Shown: positions 1-9,073, counted from the first letter of the stretch. The stretch is DNA of 42,213 bases from Acd1 sp049973945 (GCA_049973945.1 JBMFJH010000014.1:1-42213); one strand, 5' to 3'. Notes: generated by a model not told the origin, from the sequence alone. A program made the numbers and translations.

Positions 1-279
1 GACCGAGACCGGGTCTATTACGAACATTTCGGACAACGTGTCGACTAGCCCTTGCGGATCCTTCGCGTTTATGCTCTTCAGCATCTCGATCAGCTTGTTC
101 CTCGACGCGTCGCTGAGCCTCTTAATCTCACCCAGCTCCCTTTCCACAATACTCGTCAGCCTCCACATTTGGAAGTTGAGTTGTATGTCTGGGATGGAGA
201 GGATTACTAGGAATAGGATGAATATTAGGGTTGACAGGAGGGAGTAAAACCCCTGATCGGCTTGAGCGAACAACATCAT
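1..279 (-). CDS. DUF1512 family membrane-anchored protein, N-terminal part
   Basis: An open minus-strand frame runs from ATG at 279 to the window edge (93 codons), so only the N-terminus is present. It starts with a hydrophobic segment at about residues 9-30, which looks like a single membrane anchor. A charged, probably helical stretch follows (about 40-70), and then the sequence FVIDPVS. This order of anchor, helical stretch and FVI-P-VS motif resembles what I remember of the archaeal DUF1512 family, whose function is unknown. It lies 75 bp downstream of the methionine aminopeptidase gene in the same direction. A TATA-like CTATAATG sits about 45-50 bp before the ATG, so it may have its own promoter. 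The family name is from memory; the reading frame itself is clear. Confidence 0.65.
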   Translation of the reverse strand, partial: MMLFAQADQGFYSLLSTLIFILFLVILSIPDIQLNFQMWRLTSIVERELGEIKRLSDASRNKLIEMLKSINAKDPQGLVDTLSEMFVIDPVSV

Positions 280-354
280 TTTACGAATCCTCGCCTTTTG
301 TTCACGAAAACTCTCCTAATTAAGCATTATAGAGAGGGAAACGACGCCTCTGAC

Positions 355-1266
355 TCACTTCACCACGACCTCGCCGGTGGTGACCACCACCTCGCCGTCT
401 AAAACGATGATGGTGTGCTCGAACTGTGAGACTATCCCCTTCTTCACCTCAACGAGGACAGGGTAATCCCTGAGGGCTCCCTTCTTCACTAAGGAATGGA
501 GGATCGACCTGAGCTCCTCGGGAGGGGCTACGTCCTTTAGCCACCTCTCCGAGAAAGGCAGAGTGGAGAAGCGCTCCTGAACCGCGCTGAGAACTTTCTT
601 TTCCACATCAGTCAGCATTTTCGCGTTGGGGTTCCTCAGTGAATATATGGTCACGTCCTTCCCCTCAACGACTTCCCCGAAGCCGTCCGTGCTGAAGGGC
701 TCTATGGCGAACACCTGATCCTTAGCGAACCTGCCCATCACCCTTTCCCCTACGTTCGGCACGAACACGCCCGCGTGAAGCTCGTACCTCTTCAACATGT
801 GCCCCCCGAGGTTCCTGATTGGCCTGAACCCGTAGGACTTTATCGTCCTTTCGATCGCCTTCCCCACATCGCTGATCGCTACGCCAGGCTTCACCGTCCT
901 TATGGCGGCGTTCAAGGCCTCTCTAGAGGCCTCGGCCAACTTCGAGTACTTCTCGTCGAGCACGACCGTGACTGCCGTATCCGATAAGTAGCCGTCCACG
1001 TGGGCACCTATGTCCAGCTTGACGACAGCGCCTTCTGGGATTACCTTATCATCGCCTATCTTCGGCGAGTAATGGGCGGCCTCCTCGTTGATCGAGAGAT
1101 TACAGGGGAAAGCCGGCTTCCCTCCCTGCTCGATTATCATCGACTCCACCTTCTCACAAACGTCGAGGACTTTAACCCCCGGCTCTATCAGCTTGGCCCC
1201 TAGCTTGAGGGCCCTCTTCGCAATGCTCCCCGCCAACAGCCATTTCTTCAACTGCTCCTCTTCCAT
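355..1266 (-). CDS. map: Methionine aminopeptidase, type II
   Basis: Cytosolic metalloprotease that removes the initiator methionine from new proteins. The 303-residue length is usual for archaeal type II enzymes. The five metal ligands can be placed: Asp85 (KLDIGA), Asp96 (SDTA), His156 (LGGHML), Glu189 (AIEPF) and Glu283 (FEHT). The substrate-binding His65 is in AAHYSP. The insert between about residues 200 and 275, carrying a small winged-helix-like domain, marks type II. The start is ATG at 1266. The gene is divergent from the UPF0173 hydrolase, with 57 bp between them for both promoters. Assignment is firm. Confidence 0.95.
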   Translation of the reverse strand: MEEEQLKKWLLAGSIAKRALKLGAKLIEPGVKVLDVCEKVESMIIEQGGKPAFPCNLSINEEAAHYSPKIGDDKVIPEGAVVKLDIGAHVDGYLSDTAVTVVLDEKYSKLAEASREALNAAIRTVKPGVAISDVGKAIERTIKSYGFRPIRNLGGHMLKRYELHAGVFVPNVGERVMGRFAKDQVFAIEPFSTDGFGEVVEGKDVTIYSLRNPNAKMLTDVEKKVLSAVQERFSTLPFSERWLKDVAPPEELRSILHSLVKKGALRDYPVLVEVKKGIVSQFEHTIIVLDGEVVVTTGEVVVK

Positions 1267-1293
1267 GACTTAGACGAGATGTCGGTCTAACGC

Positions 1294-1301
1294 TTTAATT
1301 T
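1294..1301 (+). promoter_or_regulatory. TATA-like box for the UPF0173 hydrolase gene
   Basis: TTTAATTT is centred about 26 bp before the ATG at 1324, the spacing expected for a leaderless Sulfolobales transcript. No Shine-Dalgarno match precedes the ATG. Confidence 0.55.
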
Positions 1302-1323
1302 TCGCCTTTATGTATCACTTGAA

Positions 1324-2010
1324 ATGACCAAGGTCACCTGGTTGGGTCACGCCGCAGTTAAGATCGAGACCGCTAACGGCGTTACAGTGCTCATCGACCC
1401 CATGCTTAAGGACAACCCGATGAGCCCCGTCAAGCCGGACGACCTGAAAGACAAGGTCGACATCATAGCTGTAACTCACGACCACTTCGACCACTTGGGC
1501 GACGCTCCCTACCTCATGAACAGTTCTTCCAGGCCCGTCCTGTTCGCCTCTTACGACCTCGAGGCTTACCTGAACAAGGAGTTCAAAGTCCCGTGGGAAA
1601 GGATGATCCCAGCCAACGTCGGCGGATACGTCGAAGTCAAAGGGGTGAAATTGGCCCTCACTATGGCAGTACACACTGGCGTTTACTCAGACCCTACCGG
1701 CGTGGTCATTAACGACGGCAAGAACGTGATTTACCACGCGGGCGACACCGGGCTCTTCGGCGACATGGAGGTCATAGGGAAGGTCTTCAGGCCGGACGTA
1801 GTCATGTTGCCGATAGGAGGAAGGTTCACCATGGACCCCTATCAGGCCGCCGTGGCAGTCGAAATGTTGAGGCCCAGGAAGGCCGCCATCCCGATCCACT
1901 ACAACACCTGGGACCTCATCAAGGCCGACCCCAACGTCTTCGCCGAGGAGGTCAAGAAGAGGGGGTATGAGGCGATAGTCCTCAAGCCGGGCCAAACGGT
2001 GGAATTCTGA
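1324..2010 (+). CDS. UPF0173 metal-dependent hydrolase (metallo-beta-lactamase fold)
   Basis: Small cytosolic metallo-beta-lactamase-fold hydrolase of 228 residues, the usual length of the UPF0173 (YtkL-like) family. The zinc-binding signature THDHFDH is at residues 51-57 (His52, His54, Asp56, His57). Further ligands are expected from the histidine of AVHTG, the aspartate of HAGDTGLF and the histidine of PIHYNT near the C-terminus. The substrate is unknown. The next gene, pheS, starts directly after the stop codon, so the two are probably co-transcribed, although no functional link is apparent. Confidence 0.9.
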   Translation: MTKVTWLGHAAVKIETANGVTVLIDPMLKDNPMSPVKPDDLKDKVDIIAVTHDHFDHLGDAPYLMNSSSRPVLFASYDLEAYLNKEFKVPWERMIPANVGGYVEVKGVKLALTMAVHTGVYSDPTGVVINDGKNVIYHAGDTGLFGDMEVIGKVFRPDVVMLPIGGRFTMDPYQAAVAVEMLRPRKAAIPIHYNTWDLIKADPNVFAEEVKKRGYEAIVLKPGQTVEF

Positions 2011-3429
2011 ATGCTGAGCGAAAGCGAGCTGAAATTGCTGAAGGAGTTAGCTAAACGGAGGACCTCAACTGCGGAAGAACTCGCCAACGCCCTTAACCTG
2101 CCCGTTTCGACCATAGCGAGCGTCTCAGCGCTGTTGAAGCAGAAGGGCTACGTCGACGTTATAGAGAGGGAGACTGACGTTTACGAGCTCACGCCCGAAG
2201 GGAAGGAGAGGTTGGAAAAAGGGCTACCAGAGGAGGTACTCATTTCCGTCCTAGGAGGGAAGCCCGCCACAATCGAAGAGCTGAGACAGAAGATGGGTAA
2301 AGACCTGGATATTGCCATAAGCTGGGGTAAGAGGAAGAGGCTAATCGAGGTCGAGAAGAACGTAGTTAAGCCCCTGGTACAGAGCTACGACGCGAAAGAG
2401 AAAGAAGCGCTCTCCGACCCGACTAAGGGCGACGAAGAGACCCTGAAGACGCTGGTCTCCAGGGGGCTCCTGAAGAGGAAGAAAAGGAAAGAGATGATCA
2501 TCTCCCTGATCAAGGAGCCAGCAGAGGAGACGCAGAGGCAGGTTATAACGGTCCTTACGAGCGACGTGATCAGGACTAAGTCCTGGAAGAACGCGATAAT
2601 TAGGCCTTACAACGTCGAGGCCTACCCAGGGTTCTATCCCCTGGGCAAGAAGCACTTCTTCAGGGAGTTCCTGGAGAGGATAAGGGACGTGATGGTCAGC
2701 TTAGGGTTCTCGGAAGTCTCGGGCGACTACGTTGAGTTAGAGCTGTACAACTTCGACCTCCTCTTCCAGCCCCAGGACCACCCGGCCAGGGAGATCCACG
2801 ACAGCTTCTCCCTAGGACTAAAGGGGAACGTGAAGTCCCAGGAGCTGATGGAGAGGGTGAAGAAAATGCACGAAGCCGGGTGGAAGTACTCCTGGAACCC
2901 CGAAGTGGCCTTGAGGTTGATGCTGAGGAGCCAAACCACGGCAGTGACGGCCAGAGTTCTCGCTCAGAAGCCGAAGCCGCCCCTCAGGGTGTTCACGATC
3001 GGTAAAGTCTTCAGGCCCGACACGATTGACGCGACCCACCTTATAGAGTTCCATCAGCTCGACGGTTTAGTCATAGAGGAGGGCTACTCCTTCAGGGATC
3101 TCTTGGGCGACCTGAAGGAGATCTTCTTCAGGATGGGAGTCAAGGAGGTCAAGTTCAAGCCGGCCTACTTCCCGTTCACGGAGCCCAGCGTGGAGGTCTA
3201 CGGGAGGATAGAGGGCTTGGGCTGGGTCGAGATGTGCGGGGCTGGGATGTTAAGGGACGAGATCCTTAGAACCGTCGGCGTGACGGCCCCAGCAGGGGCC
3301 TGGGGGATCGGGCTCGACAGGTTAGCTATGTTCTTCAATCAACTAAACGACATTAGGCTACTCTATTCGTACGACGCGGAGTTCCTCAGGAACGTGAAGG
3401 TGAGGGTAGATGCCGACGATAGCGGTTAA
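2011..3429 (+). CDS. pheS: Phenylalanine--tRNA ligase, alpha subunit
   Basis: Catalytic subunit of the alpha2-beta2 enzyme that charges tRNA-Phe. At 472 residues it has the archaeal/eukaryotic architecture: winged-helix RNA-binding modules in about the first 180 residues, then the class II synthetase core from about 200 to the end. Visible motifs are the motif 2 region HPAREIHDSF and motif 3, with GIGLDRLAMF near the C-terminus. ATG at 2011 abuts the stop of the hydrolase gene. The last 20 bp overlap the start of pheT, which fits translational coupling of the two subunits. Confidence 0.96.
   Translation: MLSESELKLLKELAKRRTSTAEELANALNLPVSTIASVSALLKQKGYVDVIERETDVYELTPEGKERLEKGLPEEVLISVLGGKPATIEELRQKMGKDLDIAISWGKRKRLIEVEKNVVKPLVQSYDAKEKEALSDPTKGDEETLKTLVSRGLLKRKKRKEMIISLIKEPAEETQRQVITVLTSDVIRTKSWKNAIIRPYNVEAYPGFYPLGKKHFFREFLERIRDVMVSLGFSEVSGDYVELELYNFDLLFQPQDHPAREIHDSFSLGLKGNVKSQELMERVKKMHEAGWKYSWNPEVALRLMLRSQTTAVTARVLAQKPKPPLRVFTIGKVFRPDTIDATHLIEFHQLDGLVIEEGYSFRDLLGDLKEIFFRMGVKEVKFKPAYFPFTEPSVEVYGRIEGLGWVEMCGAGMLRDEILRTVGVTAPAGAWGIGLDRLAMFFNQLNDIRLLYSYDAEFLRNVKVRVDADDSG
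3399..3403 (+). promoter_or_regulatory. Shine-Dalgarno site for pheT inside pheS
   Basis: GGTGA lies 6 bases before the pheT ATG at 3410 and matches the anti-SD core of archaeal 16S rRNA. This supports that ATG as the true start and fits a downstream gene in an operon; leaderless starts are used for first genes elsewhere in the window. Confidence 0.6.
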
Positions 3430-5053
3430 CAAGTGGGATCTCCTTTCTTTGCTGAAGGTCAGCGAGAAGGAGCTCGAGGACTTACTGTTCAACCTGAAGT
3501 CGGAGTCGAAGGAGGTCGACCCTGACCACCTGGAGATAGAAATAAACAACGACAGGCCGGACTTGTTACACCCCTTCGGCATCAAAAGGGCGATTGACGG
3601 CCTCCTCGAGAGGGCGTTCGGCGAGCCGAAGTATGAAACCGTGAAGACGGACTATAAGCTTGTAGTCAGGGACGTCCCTACGAGGCCCTACGCATTGGCG
3701 GCAGTAGTTTACGGTGTTAAGCTAAGCGGGGAAAGGCTTAAGGAGTTAATTCAGTTCCAGGAGAAGCTACATGTCACAGTAGGGAGGAAGAGGGCGAAGG
3801 TGGCTATAGGGCTCCACGACCTGAAGAAGGTAACCTCGAAGGTGATCGAGTACAAGGAGATCCCGCTCAGCACGAGGTTCGTACCTCTAGGACAGAGCGA
3901 GGAGATGACGGTTGAGGAAGTGTTGGAGAGAACGGAACAGGGATTGGCTTACGGCAAACTTTCCGTGAGAGGCGACAGGACACCAGCTATCGTTGAGGAC
4001 AACGGCTCCATCCTGAGCATACCCCCAGTAATAAACGCCGAGAAGACCAGGCTAGAGGAGAGCACCGCAGACCTCTTCATAGATGTTACAGGAACGTCGC
4101 TCGAAGCGGTTGGCTTCACGTTAGACCTAATCGTTACTGCGTTAGCTGAAGGAGGGGCCAAGATCGGCCTTGTGGACGTCCTAACGAACGGCGAGACGAC
4201 GACCTCCCCGAGGTTGAGAAGGTACAAGCTTTCGGCGACGAAGGACTACATCAACTCGAGGCTCGGCACCTCGCTCTCGGAGGAGGAAATGGTGAGGCTC
4301 TTGAGGATGGCAAGGATGAACGCTTCCTCGAGTAAGGGTATCATAGAGGTCATAGTGCCTCCTTACAGGGCCGACCTGATGGCTGAGTCCGACATAGCTG
4401 AGGAGATAGCTCAGGTCTACGGCTATAAGCGACTGGAGCCTTCTAAGCAGAAGTTCCACAGGCCTGGGAGGCTCTTGCCGATTACTTACTTGACCAGGTC
4501 TTTGAGGGATCTAGCGGTTGGAGCTGGCTTCCTCGAGATCTACACCTTCGCTTTCATCAGGAAGGAGTACTTGTCTGGGGACTTCGTCAAAGTTACAAAC
4601 CCGGTGACCGAGGAGTTCACCGCGATCAGGAACTCGCTCATTCCTAGCACGCTGTTGTTCCTCTCTAGGAACCAGAACTCCAGAATGCCCGTGAAGGTGT
4701 TCGAAATCAACGAGGTCGTGATAAGAGACCAGTTCACCGAGACCGGGTACAGGAACGCGATGAGGATGGCGTTAGCCCTCATGGACTATCAGGTCAGCTA
4801 CGAAATGCTTCAGGCCCCACTGCACGCGATACTCGAGGCTCTGGGGTTGAAACCAGCCTACGTTAAGGCGACGAGTCAAGGCCTTATCGAAGGTAGAACC
4901 GCAGAGGTCGTGGCCAACGGGAGGAAGATAGGCGTCATAGGCGAGGTAAGCCCCGAGGAACTAGAGAAGTTTGACCTCAGGTTCCCAGTGGTAATCGCTG
5001 AACTTTATTTGGACGAGATCCAAAAGGCGATCCGTGGCGATAGCTCCAGTTAA
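3410..5053 (+). CDS. pheT: Phenylalanine--tRNA ligase, beta subunit
   Basis: Partner of PheS in the phenylalanyl-tRNA synthetase. Its 547 residues are typical of the archaeal/eukaryotic beta subunit, which lacks the bacterial N-terminal OB-fold extension. The order expected is an N-terminal module beginning MPTIAVNKWD, a B3/4 editing-type domain at about 100-260, a B5 DNA-binding-like domain at about 275-340, and a catalytic-like core to about residue 540. The start overlaps pheS by 20 bp and the end overlaps the next gene by 20 bp, so the three genes read as one operon. Confidence 0.96.
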   Translation: MPTIAVNKWDLLSLLKVSEKELEDLLFNLKSESKEVDPDHLEIEINNDRPDLLHPFGIKRAIDGLLERAFGEPKYETVKTDYKLVVRDVPTRPYALAAVVYGVKLSGERLKELIQFQEKLHVTVGRKRAKVAIGLHDLKKVTSKVIEYKEIPLSTRFVPLGQSEEMTVEEVLERTEQGLAYGKLSVRGDRTPAIVEDNGSILSIPPVINAEKTRLEESTADLFIDVTGTSLEAVGFTLDLIVTALAEGGAKIGLVDVLTNGETTTSPRLRRYKLSATKDYINSRLGTSLSEEEMVRLLRMARMNASSSKGIIEVIVPPYRADLMAESDIAEEIAQVYGYKRLEPSKQKFHRPGRLLPITYLTRSLRDLAVGAGFLEIYTFAFIRKEYLSGDFVKVTNPVTEEFTAIRNSLIPSTLLFLSRNQNSRMPVKVFEINEVVIRDQFTETGYRNAMRMALALMDYQVSYEMLQAPLHAILEALGLKPAYVKATSQGLIEGRTAEVVANGRKIGVIGEVSPEELEKFDLRFPVVIAELYLDEIQKAIRGDSSS

Positions 5054-5789
5054 CGGTATCAGGATTTTTTACCGAGAGAGTGGTGAGGGCGAGCCGTTAG
5101 TCCTCATCCACCATTTGGGCGGGACGCACAACAGCTGGAGAGAGCTCCAGTTAAGGGCGGACCGAAGGGTCGTCGTGTACGATCTGCGAGGTCACGGCAG
5201 GAGCTCCGTCCCAATGAGCGAGTACCTAATTGAGGATCACCGGGAGGACTTGAGGGAACTCCTCGAGTTCCTCGACGTTGAGGACCCCATATTAGTAGGG
5301 CATTCAATAGGGAGCCTGATCGCCCTCGATTACGCCCTGAAGTACACGGTCAGGAAACTAATTCTTATAGGCGCGCTCACCTCGGCCCCCAACCCAGAGC
5401 CGTACGAGAGGTACATCAGCATCGCGATGAGCCTCGGCATGAGGGCTCTGGCGGAGTACAGGAAGAACAACGGCGAGCTAAGCGAGGCTTTAGTGAGGAA
5501 CGCAAGGGCTTGGAACAATTTCCTGACTGTGTACATGGAGAACAGCCCTTTGGGTTACAAGTACGCCGCGCTGGGACTGCTCAAGGCCAGGGACTACTCT
5601 AACGACCTCGGGAGGTTGGGTGTTCCGGTCAAGCTGATTTATGGTTCCGAAGACAGGCTGATCTCGAACCTCGAGAAGTTCAAGGCCGGTATTAGGCAGT
5701 TGGAAACCGTTATAATTCCTGGGATTGGGCACTTCGTGAATTTCGAGGCACCCGACAGGCTCAGCGAGGAAATAAACGCCTTCGTTTAA
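5034..5789 (+). CDS. Alpha/beta-fold hydrolase
   Basis: A 251-residue soluble alpha/beta hydrolase. The nucleophile elbow is GHSIGS with Ser91. The acid is probably the Asp in GSEDRLI (about 206) and the catalytic histidine is in GIGHFVNFE (about 233). The oxyanion-hole region HHLGG is at about 26-30. The closest general type is the 3-oxoadipate enol-lactonase/esterase group, but the substrate cannot be read from sequence. The start is GTG at 5034, inside pheT, giving MAIAPVNGIRIFY, a normal N-terminus for the fold. It is the last gene of the pheS-pheT run. Confidence 0.88.
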   Translation: MAIAPVNGIRIFYRESGEGEPLVLIHHLGGTHNSWRELQLRADRRVVVYDLRGHGRSSVPMSEYLIEDHREDLRELLEFLDVEDPILVGHSIGSLIALDYALKYTVRKLILIGALTSAPNPEPYERYISIAMSLGMRALAEYRKNNGELSEALVRNARAWNNFLTVYMENSPLGYKYAALGLLKARDYSNDLGRLGVPVKLIYGSEDRLISNLEKFKAGIRQLETVIIPGIGHFVNFEAPDRLSEEINAFV

Positions 5790-5805
5790 CCCCGCGTTTT
5801 GCAGG

Positions 5806-6594
5806 TCAGCCCTCTATTTTCCCGCCCAGTTCCATAGCTTTGGACTTCAAGTACTCAACGCACTCGTTCAGCCTTCCGTTCAACTCGGCCTCGTCGGACG
5901 AACTCCCTGCGACCTGAACCTCTAAAATCGGGTTGCTCACCTCCAGCCCTTTGGGGTGCGTCTTGACGTACAGGTCGAACTTCTTCACGGCTTCCTTCAC
6001 GTAAGGCGCGAAGGCGGACTCCATGACTCCGCGAACCACGAAGCTCCGCTCGGCGTACTTCACGTCAGGCCTAGCCTTCAAAAAGCCCTTCACGAATCTC
6101 TCCAGCACGTCCTCCATTTCCCTAGGGACTCCCGGCGCCGCGAGCACCTCGATCCCGTCGTGAACGAGGTAGATCCCTGGCGCTATTCCAGCCTCGTTCG
6201 GCACCGGGACTGCGCCTTCCGGAAGGAAGGCCATCTTCTTCCTTTCCTCCGTCAGGGGAGCACCTATTTTCTCGTACTTCTGTGCGATCATCCTCAGGGC
6301 GTCCTCGTTCAGCACGAGCTTTGAGCCTACAGCGATTGCTAAACCCTCAGCCGTCCTGTCGTCGTAAGTGGGCCCGAGGCCTCCCGTACTTATCACGACC
6401 TTCGGCCTCCTGGAGAAGCTCTCCCTGAAGGCGGAAACTATCTCGTCTATCTCGTCCCTTACGACGGTTATCCTCCTCACCGTGAAGCCCAAGGAGGTAA
6501 GCCTCCTTGCTATGGTCGCGGCGTTCGTATTAACCGTTCTACCGCTGGCCACCTCGTTCCCTACCGTGATTACCTCAGCCCACCAGGTCTCCAC
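5806..6594 (-). CDS. CinA-like (MoaB/MogA-fold) molybdopterin-binding domain protein
   Basis: A 262-residue protein that begins with the competence/damage-inducible CinA N-terminal domain (COG1058 type). Typical motifs are ITVGNEVASGRTVNTN near the N-terminus and STGGLGPTYDDRTAE at about 68-82. Archaea often carry this domain alone, without the bacterial C-terminal amidase, as here. The fold is shared with molybdopterin-binding MoaB/MogA, but bacterial CinA members act on ADP-ribose or NMN-type metabolites, so the substrate is uncertain. The start is GTG at 6594. It is divergent from the aminotransferase gene with a 35-bp shared promoter region. Confidence 0.85.
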   Translation of the reverse strand: METWWAEVITVGNEVASGRTVNTNAATIARRLTSLGFTVRRITVVRDEIDEIVSAFRESFSRRPKVVISTGGLGPTYDDRTAEGLAIAVGSKLVLNEDALRMIAQKYEKIGAPLTEERKKMAFLPEGAVPVPNEAGIAPGIYLVHDGIEVLAAPGVPREMEDVLERFVKGFLKARPDVKYAERSFVVRGVMESAFAPYVKEAVKKFDLYVKTHPKGLEVSNPILEVQVAGSSSDEAELNGRLNECVEYLKSKAMELGGKIEG

Positions 6595-6624
6595 AAAATA
6601 TTAATGAAGGGTGCCTCTTATTTC
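6595..6624. promoter_or_regulatory. Divergent promoter region between the CinA-like and aminotransferase genes
   Basis: AATATTAAT (about 6597-6605) lies about 29 bp before the plus-strand ATG at 6630. On the minus strand, GAAATAAG (6617-6624) lies about 26 bp before the GTG at 6594. Both genes could therefore be leaderless from back-to-back TATA-like boxes within 30 bp. Confidence 0.5.
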
Positions 6625-6629
6625 GGTTA

Positions 6630-7832
6630 ATGTTCGAGCGGTTCCTCTCACAGGACGTGCAGTACTTGAGATCCTCGGAGATAAGGGACCTCCTGAAGCT
6701 CACCGAGGGTAAGAACGTTATCAGCCTGGCCGGGGGTCTTCCCGACCCCTCCACGTTCCCCGTTGAGGACATCAGGAAGATAGCTGAGGACGTGATCTCC
6801 TCGAAGCCCCAAGTCTCGCTCCAGTACACCCCGACCCCGGGAATTACGGAGTTCAGGCAACAGCTCGTCAGGCTGTCGAACCTGAGGGGAATAACGGGGA
6901 TAGACTACACTAACACGTTCGCCACCGTGGGGAGCCAGGAGGCTCTTTACATGGTCTTCAACCTCTTAGTAGACCCAGGGGACTACGTCGCCGTCGAGAA
7001 GCCCACCTACCTCACTGCTCTCAACGTGCTGAGGGTCAGGAGACCGAACTATGTCGGAGTCCCTTTGACGCCCGAAGGGCCCGACCTGGACTCTTTCGAG
7101 AAGTCCCTGAGGTCACTGAAAGCCGAAGGGAAGAGGCTGAAGCTGTTCTACGTCATTCCGACGGCACAAAACCCCGGAGGAACGACTATGAAACTGGAGG
7201 ACAGGAAAAGGCTCATAGAGCTCGCCGAGGAGTTCGACTTTTTGATTGTAGAGGACGACGCCTACGGCTTCCTGGTCTTCGAGGGAGACAGTCCTCCCCC
7301 GCTTAAGGCTCTCGACAGGAGCGAGAGAGTGATTTACCTCGGGACTTTCAGCAAGATCCTCTCGCCGGGGCTCAGGCTGGGGTGGGTGGTAGCCTCGAGG
7401 GAGTTCATTAACGAGCTGGAGCTCTTGAAGCAGAACCTGGATCTCCACACGCCCTCCCTGACCCAAATGATCGCGGCCGAAGCGATTAAGAGGGGGGTCA
7501 TCGAGAGGCAGATACCGATCATCAGGAAGACGTACAAGGAGAAGAGGGACGTAATGCTGCAGACGATAGAGGAGACCTTCCCCAAGGACGCCAGGTGGAG
7601 CAGGCCCGTGGGCGGGATGTTCGTGTTCGTCTGGCTGAACGAGAAGATCGACACGGTCAAGCTCCTAGAGGAGGCCATGAAGAGGGGAGTCGCCTACGTG
7701 CCCGGCTCCAGCTTCTACTACGACTACAGCGGGAGGAACACCATGAGGCTGAACTTCAGCTTCCCGAAAAAGGAAGAGCTCAGGAGAGGAGTGGAGATCC
7801 TGGGGCAGTTGCTTAGGGAAGTCTCTTCTTAA
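6630..7832 (+). CDS. PLP-dependent class I aminotransferase (LysN/aromatic type)
   Basis: A 400-residue fold-type I aminotransferase. The PLP lysine is Lys242 in TFSKILSPGLRLGW. Asn181 (PTAQNPGG) and the VEDDAYG motif near 208-213 hold the cofactor, and the substrate-carboxylate arginine is in the C-terminal TMRLNFS. The N-terminal ISLAGGLPDPSTFP is characteristic of the group containing 2-aminoadipate aminotransferase (LysN) and archaeal aromatic aminotransferases. The specific amino acid cannot be chosen from sequence, and no lysine genes are adjacent. Its last 20 bp overlap the end of the convergent gene. Confidence 0.9.
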   Translation: MFERFLSQDVQYLRSSEIRDLLKLTEGKNVISLAGGLPDPSTFPVEDIRKIAEDVISSKPQVSLQYTPTPGITEFRQQLVRLSNLRGITGIDYTNTFATVGSQEALYMVFNLLVDPGDYVAVEKPTYLTALNVLRVRRPNYVGVPLTPEGPDLDSFEKSLRSLKAEGKRLKLFYVIPTAQNPGGTTMKLEDRKRLIELAEEFDFLIVEDDAYGFLVFEGDSPPPLKALDRSERVIYLGTFSKILSPGLRLGWVVASREFINELELLKQNLDLHTPSLTQMIAAEAIKRGVIERQIPIIRKTYKEKRDVMLQTIEETFPKDARWSRPVGGMFVFVWLNEKIDTVKLLEEAMKRGVAYVPGSSFYYDYSGRNTMRLNFSFPKKEELRRGVEILGQLLREVSS

Positions 7833-8670
7833 AGATCTTCTCAGCTTCGACCACAACTATTTTACCTTTCACCGTCGGGATTGCGGCCTCCAAGGAATCC
7901 GATTTGACCAGTAACTCGCTCAGGTGCTTCAAGCCCAGGCTCCTGGCCAGCTTAGGGACGGAATCGGAGTAGTAAGGAACTATCTCGATCGCGTTAGGTA
8001 TTGGAACCGGAGGGAACTGAAGGGTTAACCTCGGAAGAACCGCCGTTTTGAAGCGAGCGGCCACATCCGCGGCCCAACTCTCCAGGGTCGCTATGAACAC
8101 GACGTCCCAACTCGAGGGCTCCAGCCTGTTAACTACCTTCACCTTCGGCGACTTCGGTCTGTAGGACTCGCTGTAAACCCCTACGCTGTCGCAGTCCTCG
8201 CAGGCCTCCGCGGTTATAGAGCCGAGAGGGCCTCCCCCTAGCACCAGGAGCCTCTTCCCGTCGGCTACCTCGTTCACCTTCACCGCTATCGAAAGGAAAG
8301 GAGCGAGCACGCTAACGTCGCCGAGCTCTTCAACGTAGGGCATCAGGGCGTCCTGCGGGATTGAAGCTAACTCAGCCGCTATCCCGTTTACGTCCGAGCC
8401 TAACCCTCCCCTCGATCTCGAGAAGGGGCTAACGACGAACTTCTTCCCTTTGACGTTAGGATCTACGTCAACCCCGGTCTCAACTACCTTCACTACCCCC
8501 ATAGACCCGAGAATGGTCTTCGGCCTCGCCCAGATAAGACCCAAATACACGGCGTTCTCTATGCCGTTGAAGGCAAGGGTGATGGGCGAAACGAGAACGC
8601 CGTCCGAATGAACGGGTTGATCCGCGACGTCGGCGATCGTAATACCGTAGTCCGACACTAAAGCGATCAT
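7813..8670 (-). CDS. Zinc-less medium-chain dehydrogenase-like protein
   Basis: A 285-residue protein that reads as a shortened member of the medium-chain alcohol dehydrogenase superfamily. The nucleotide-binding loop is LLVLGGGPLG at 141-150, with a following Rossmann-like half. The N-terminal GroES-like half is reduced. Where zinc-dependent relatives have a catalytic cysteine and a GHE motif, this one has SPITLAFNG and LGSMGVV, so the catalytic zinc site appears lost. It may still bind NAD(P), act as a zinc-independent reductase, or be a non-catalytic relative. The start is ATG at 8670. Confidence 0.6.
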   Translation of the reverse strand: MIALVSDYGITIADVADQPVHSDGVLVSPITLAFNGIENAVYLGLIWARPKTILGSMGVVKVVETGVDVDPNVKGKKFVVSPFSRSRGGLGSDVNGIAAELASIPQDALMPYVEELGDVSVLAPFLSIAVKVNEVADGKRLLVLGGGPLGSITAEACEDCDSVGVYSESYRPKSPKVKVVNRLEPSSWDVVFIATLESWAADVAARFKTAVLPRLTLQFPPVPIPNAIEIVPYYSDSVPKLARSLGLKHLSELLVKSDSLEAAIPTVKGKIVVVEAEKIFKKRLP

Positions 8671-8722
8671 ATCCCAGGCGAGATGCTATAATTGGATAAG
8701 AATAAAAGATGGAATCACTCGC

Positions 8723-9073
8723 GTGAGGTTCGTTCACAACCTCAGCAAGGAAGCCAGGCAAAGGATCGTCGAGGTAATGCTTCAGAACAGAACCGCCAAA
8801 GAACTGGCTGAGGAATTGGGCCTCTCGGAGGCAGCTATTTCAAAGTTCAGAAGAGGGAGAATACACCCGAGCGACGAAACCGTAATAAAGATCATGGAAA
8901 TCGCTGAGGAAGACGAGCTGAGCCAGATCGTGGAAGTCATTGTGGACGACCTGATGGACGCGGTCAGGGACTTGATGACAGACGAGAGAGCAAAGGACAG
9001 AGTTCTACAGCATATGAAATCGATGCTCGAACTAGAAGAGAGGGAGAAAACCTTACTTCTTCATCTCGTATAA
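8723..9073 (+). CDS. Small helix-turn-helix DNA-binding protein
   Basis: A 116-residue protein with a helix-turn-helix at about residues 15-48. TAKELAEELGLSEAAISKFRRG reads as a typical XRE/Cro-like recognition unit. The C-terminal half (about 60-116) is acidic and helical, probably for dimerisation. The GTG start at 8723 gives MRFVHNLSKEARQ. It is divergent from the dehydrogenase-like gene (52 bp apart) and could regulate it, but that is only inferred from position. Its end overlaps the convergent neighbour by 21 bp. Confidence 0.75.
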   Translation: MRFVHNLSKEARQRIVEVMLQNRTAKELAEELGLSEAAISKFRRGRIHPSDETVIKIMEIAEEDELSQIVEVIVDDLMDAVRDLMTDERAKDRVLQHMKSMLELEEREKTLLLHLV

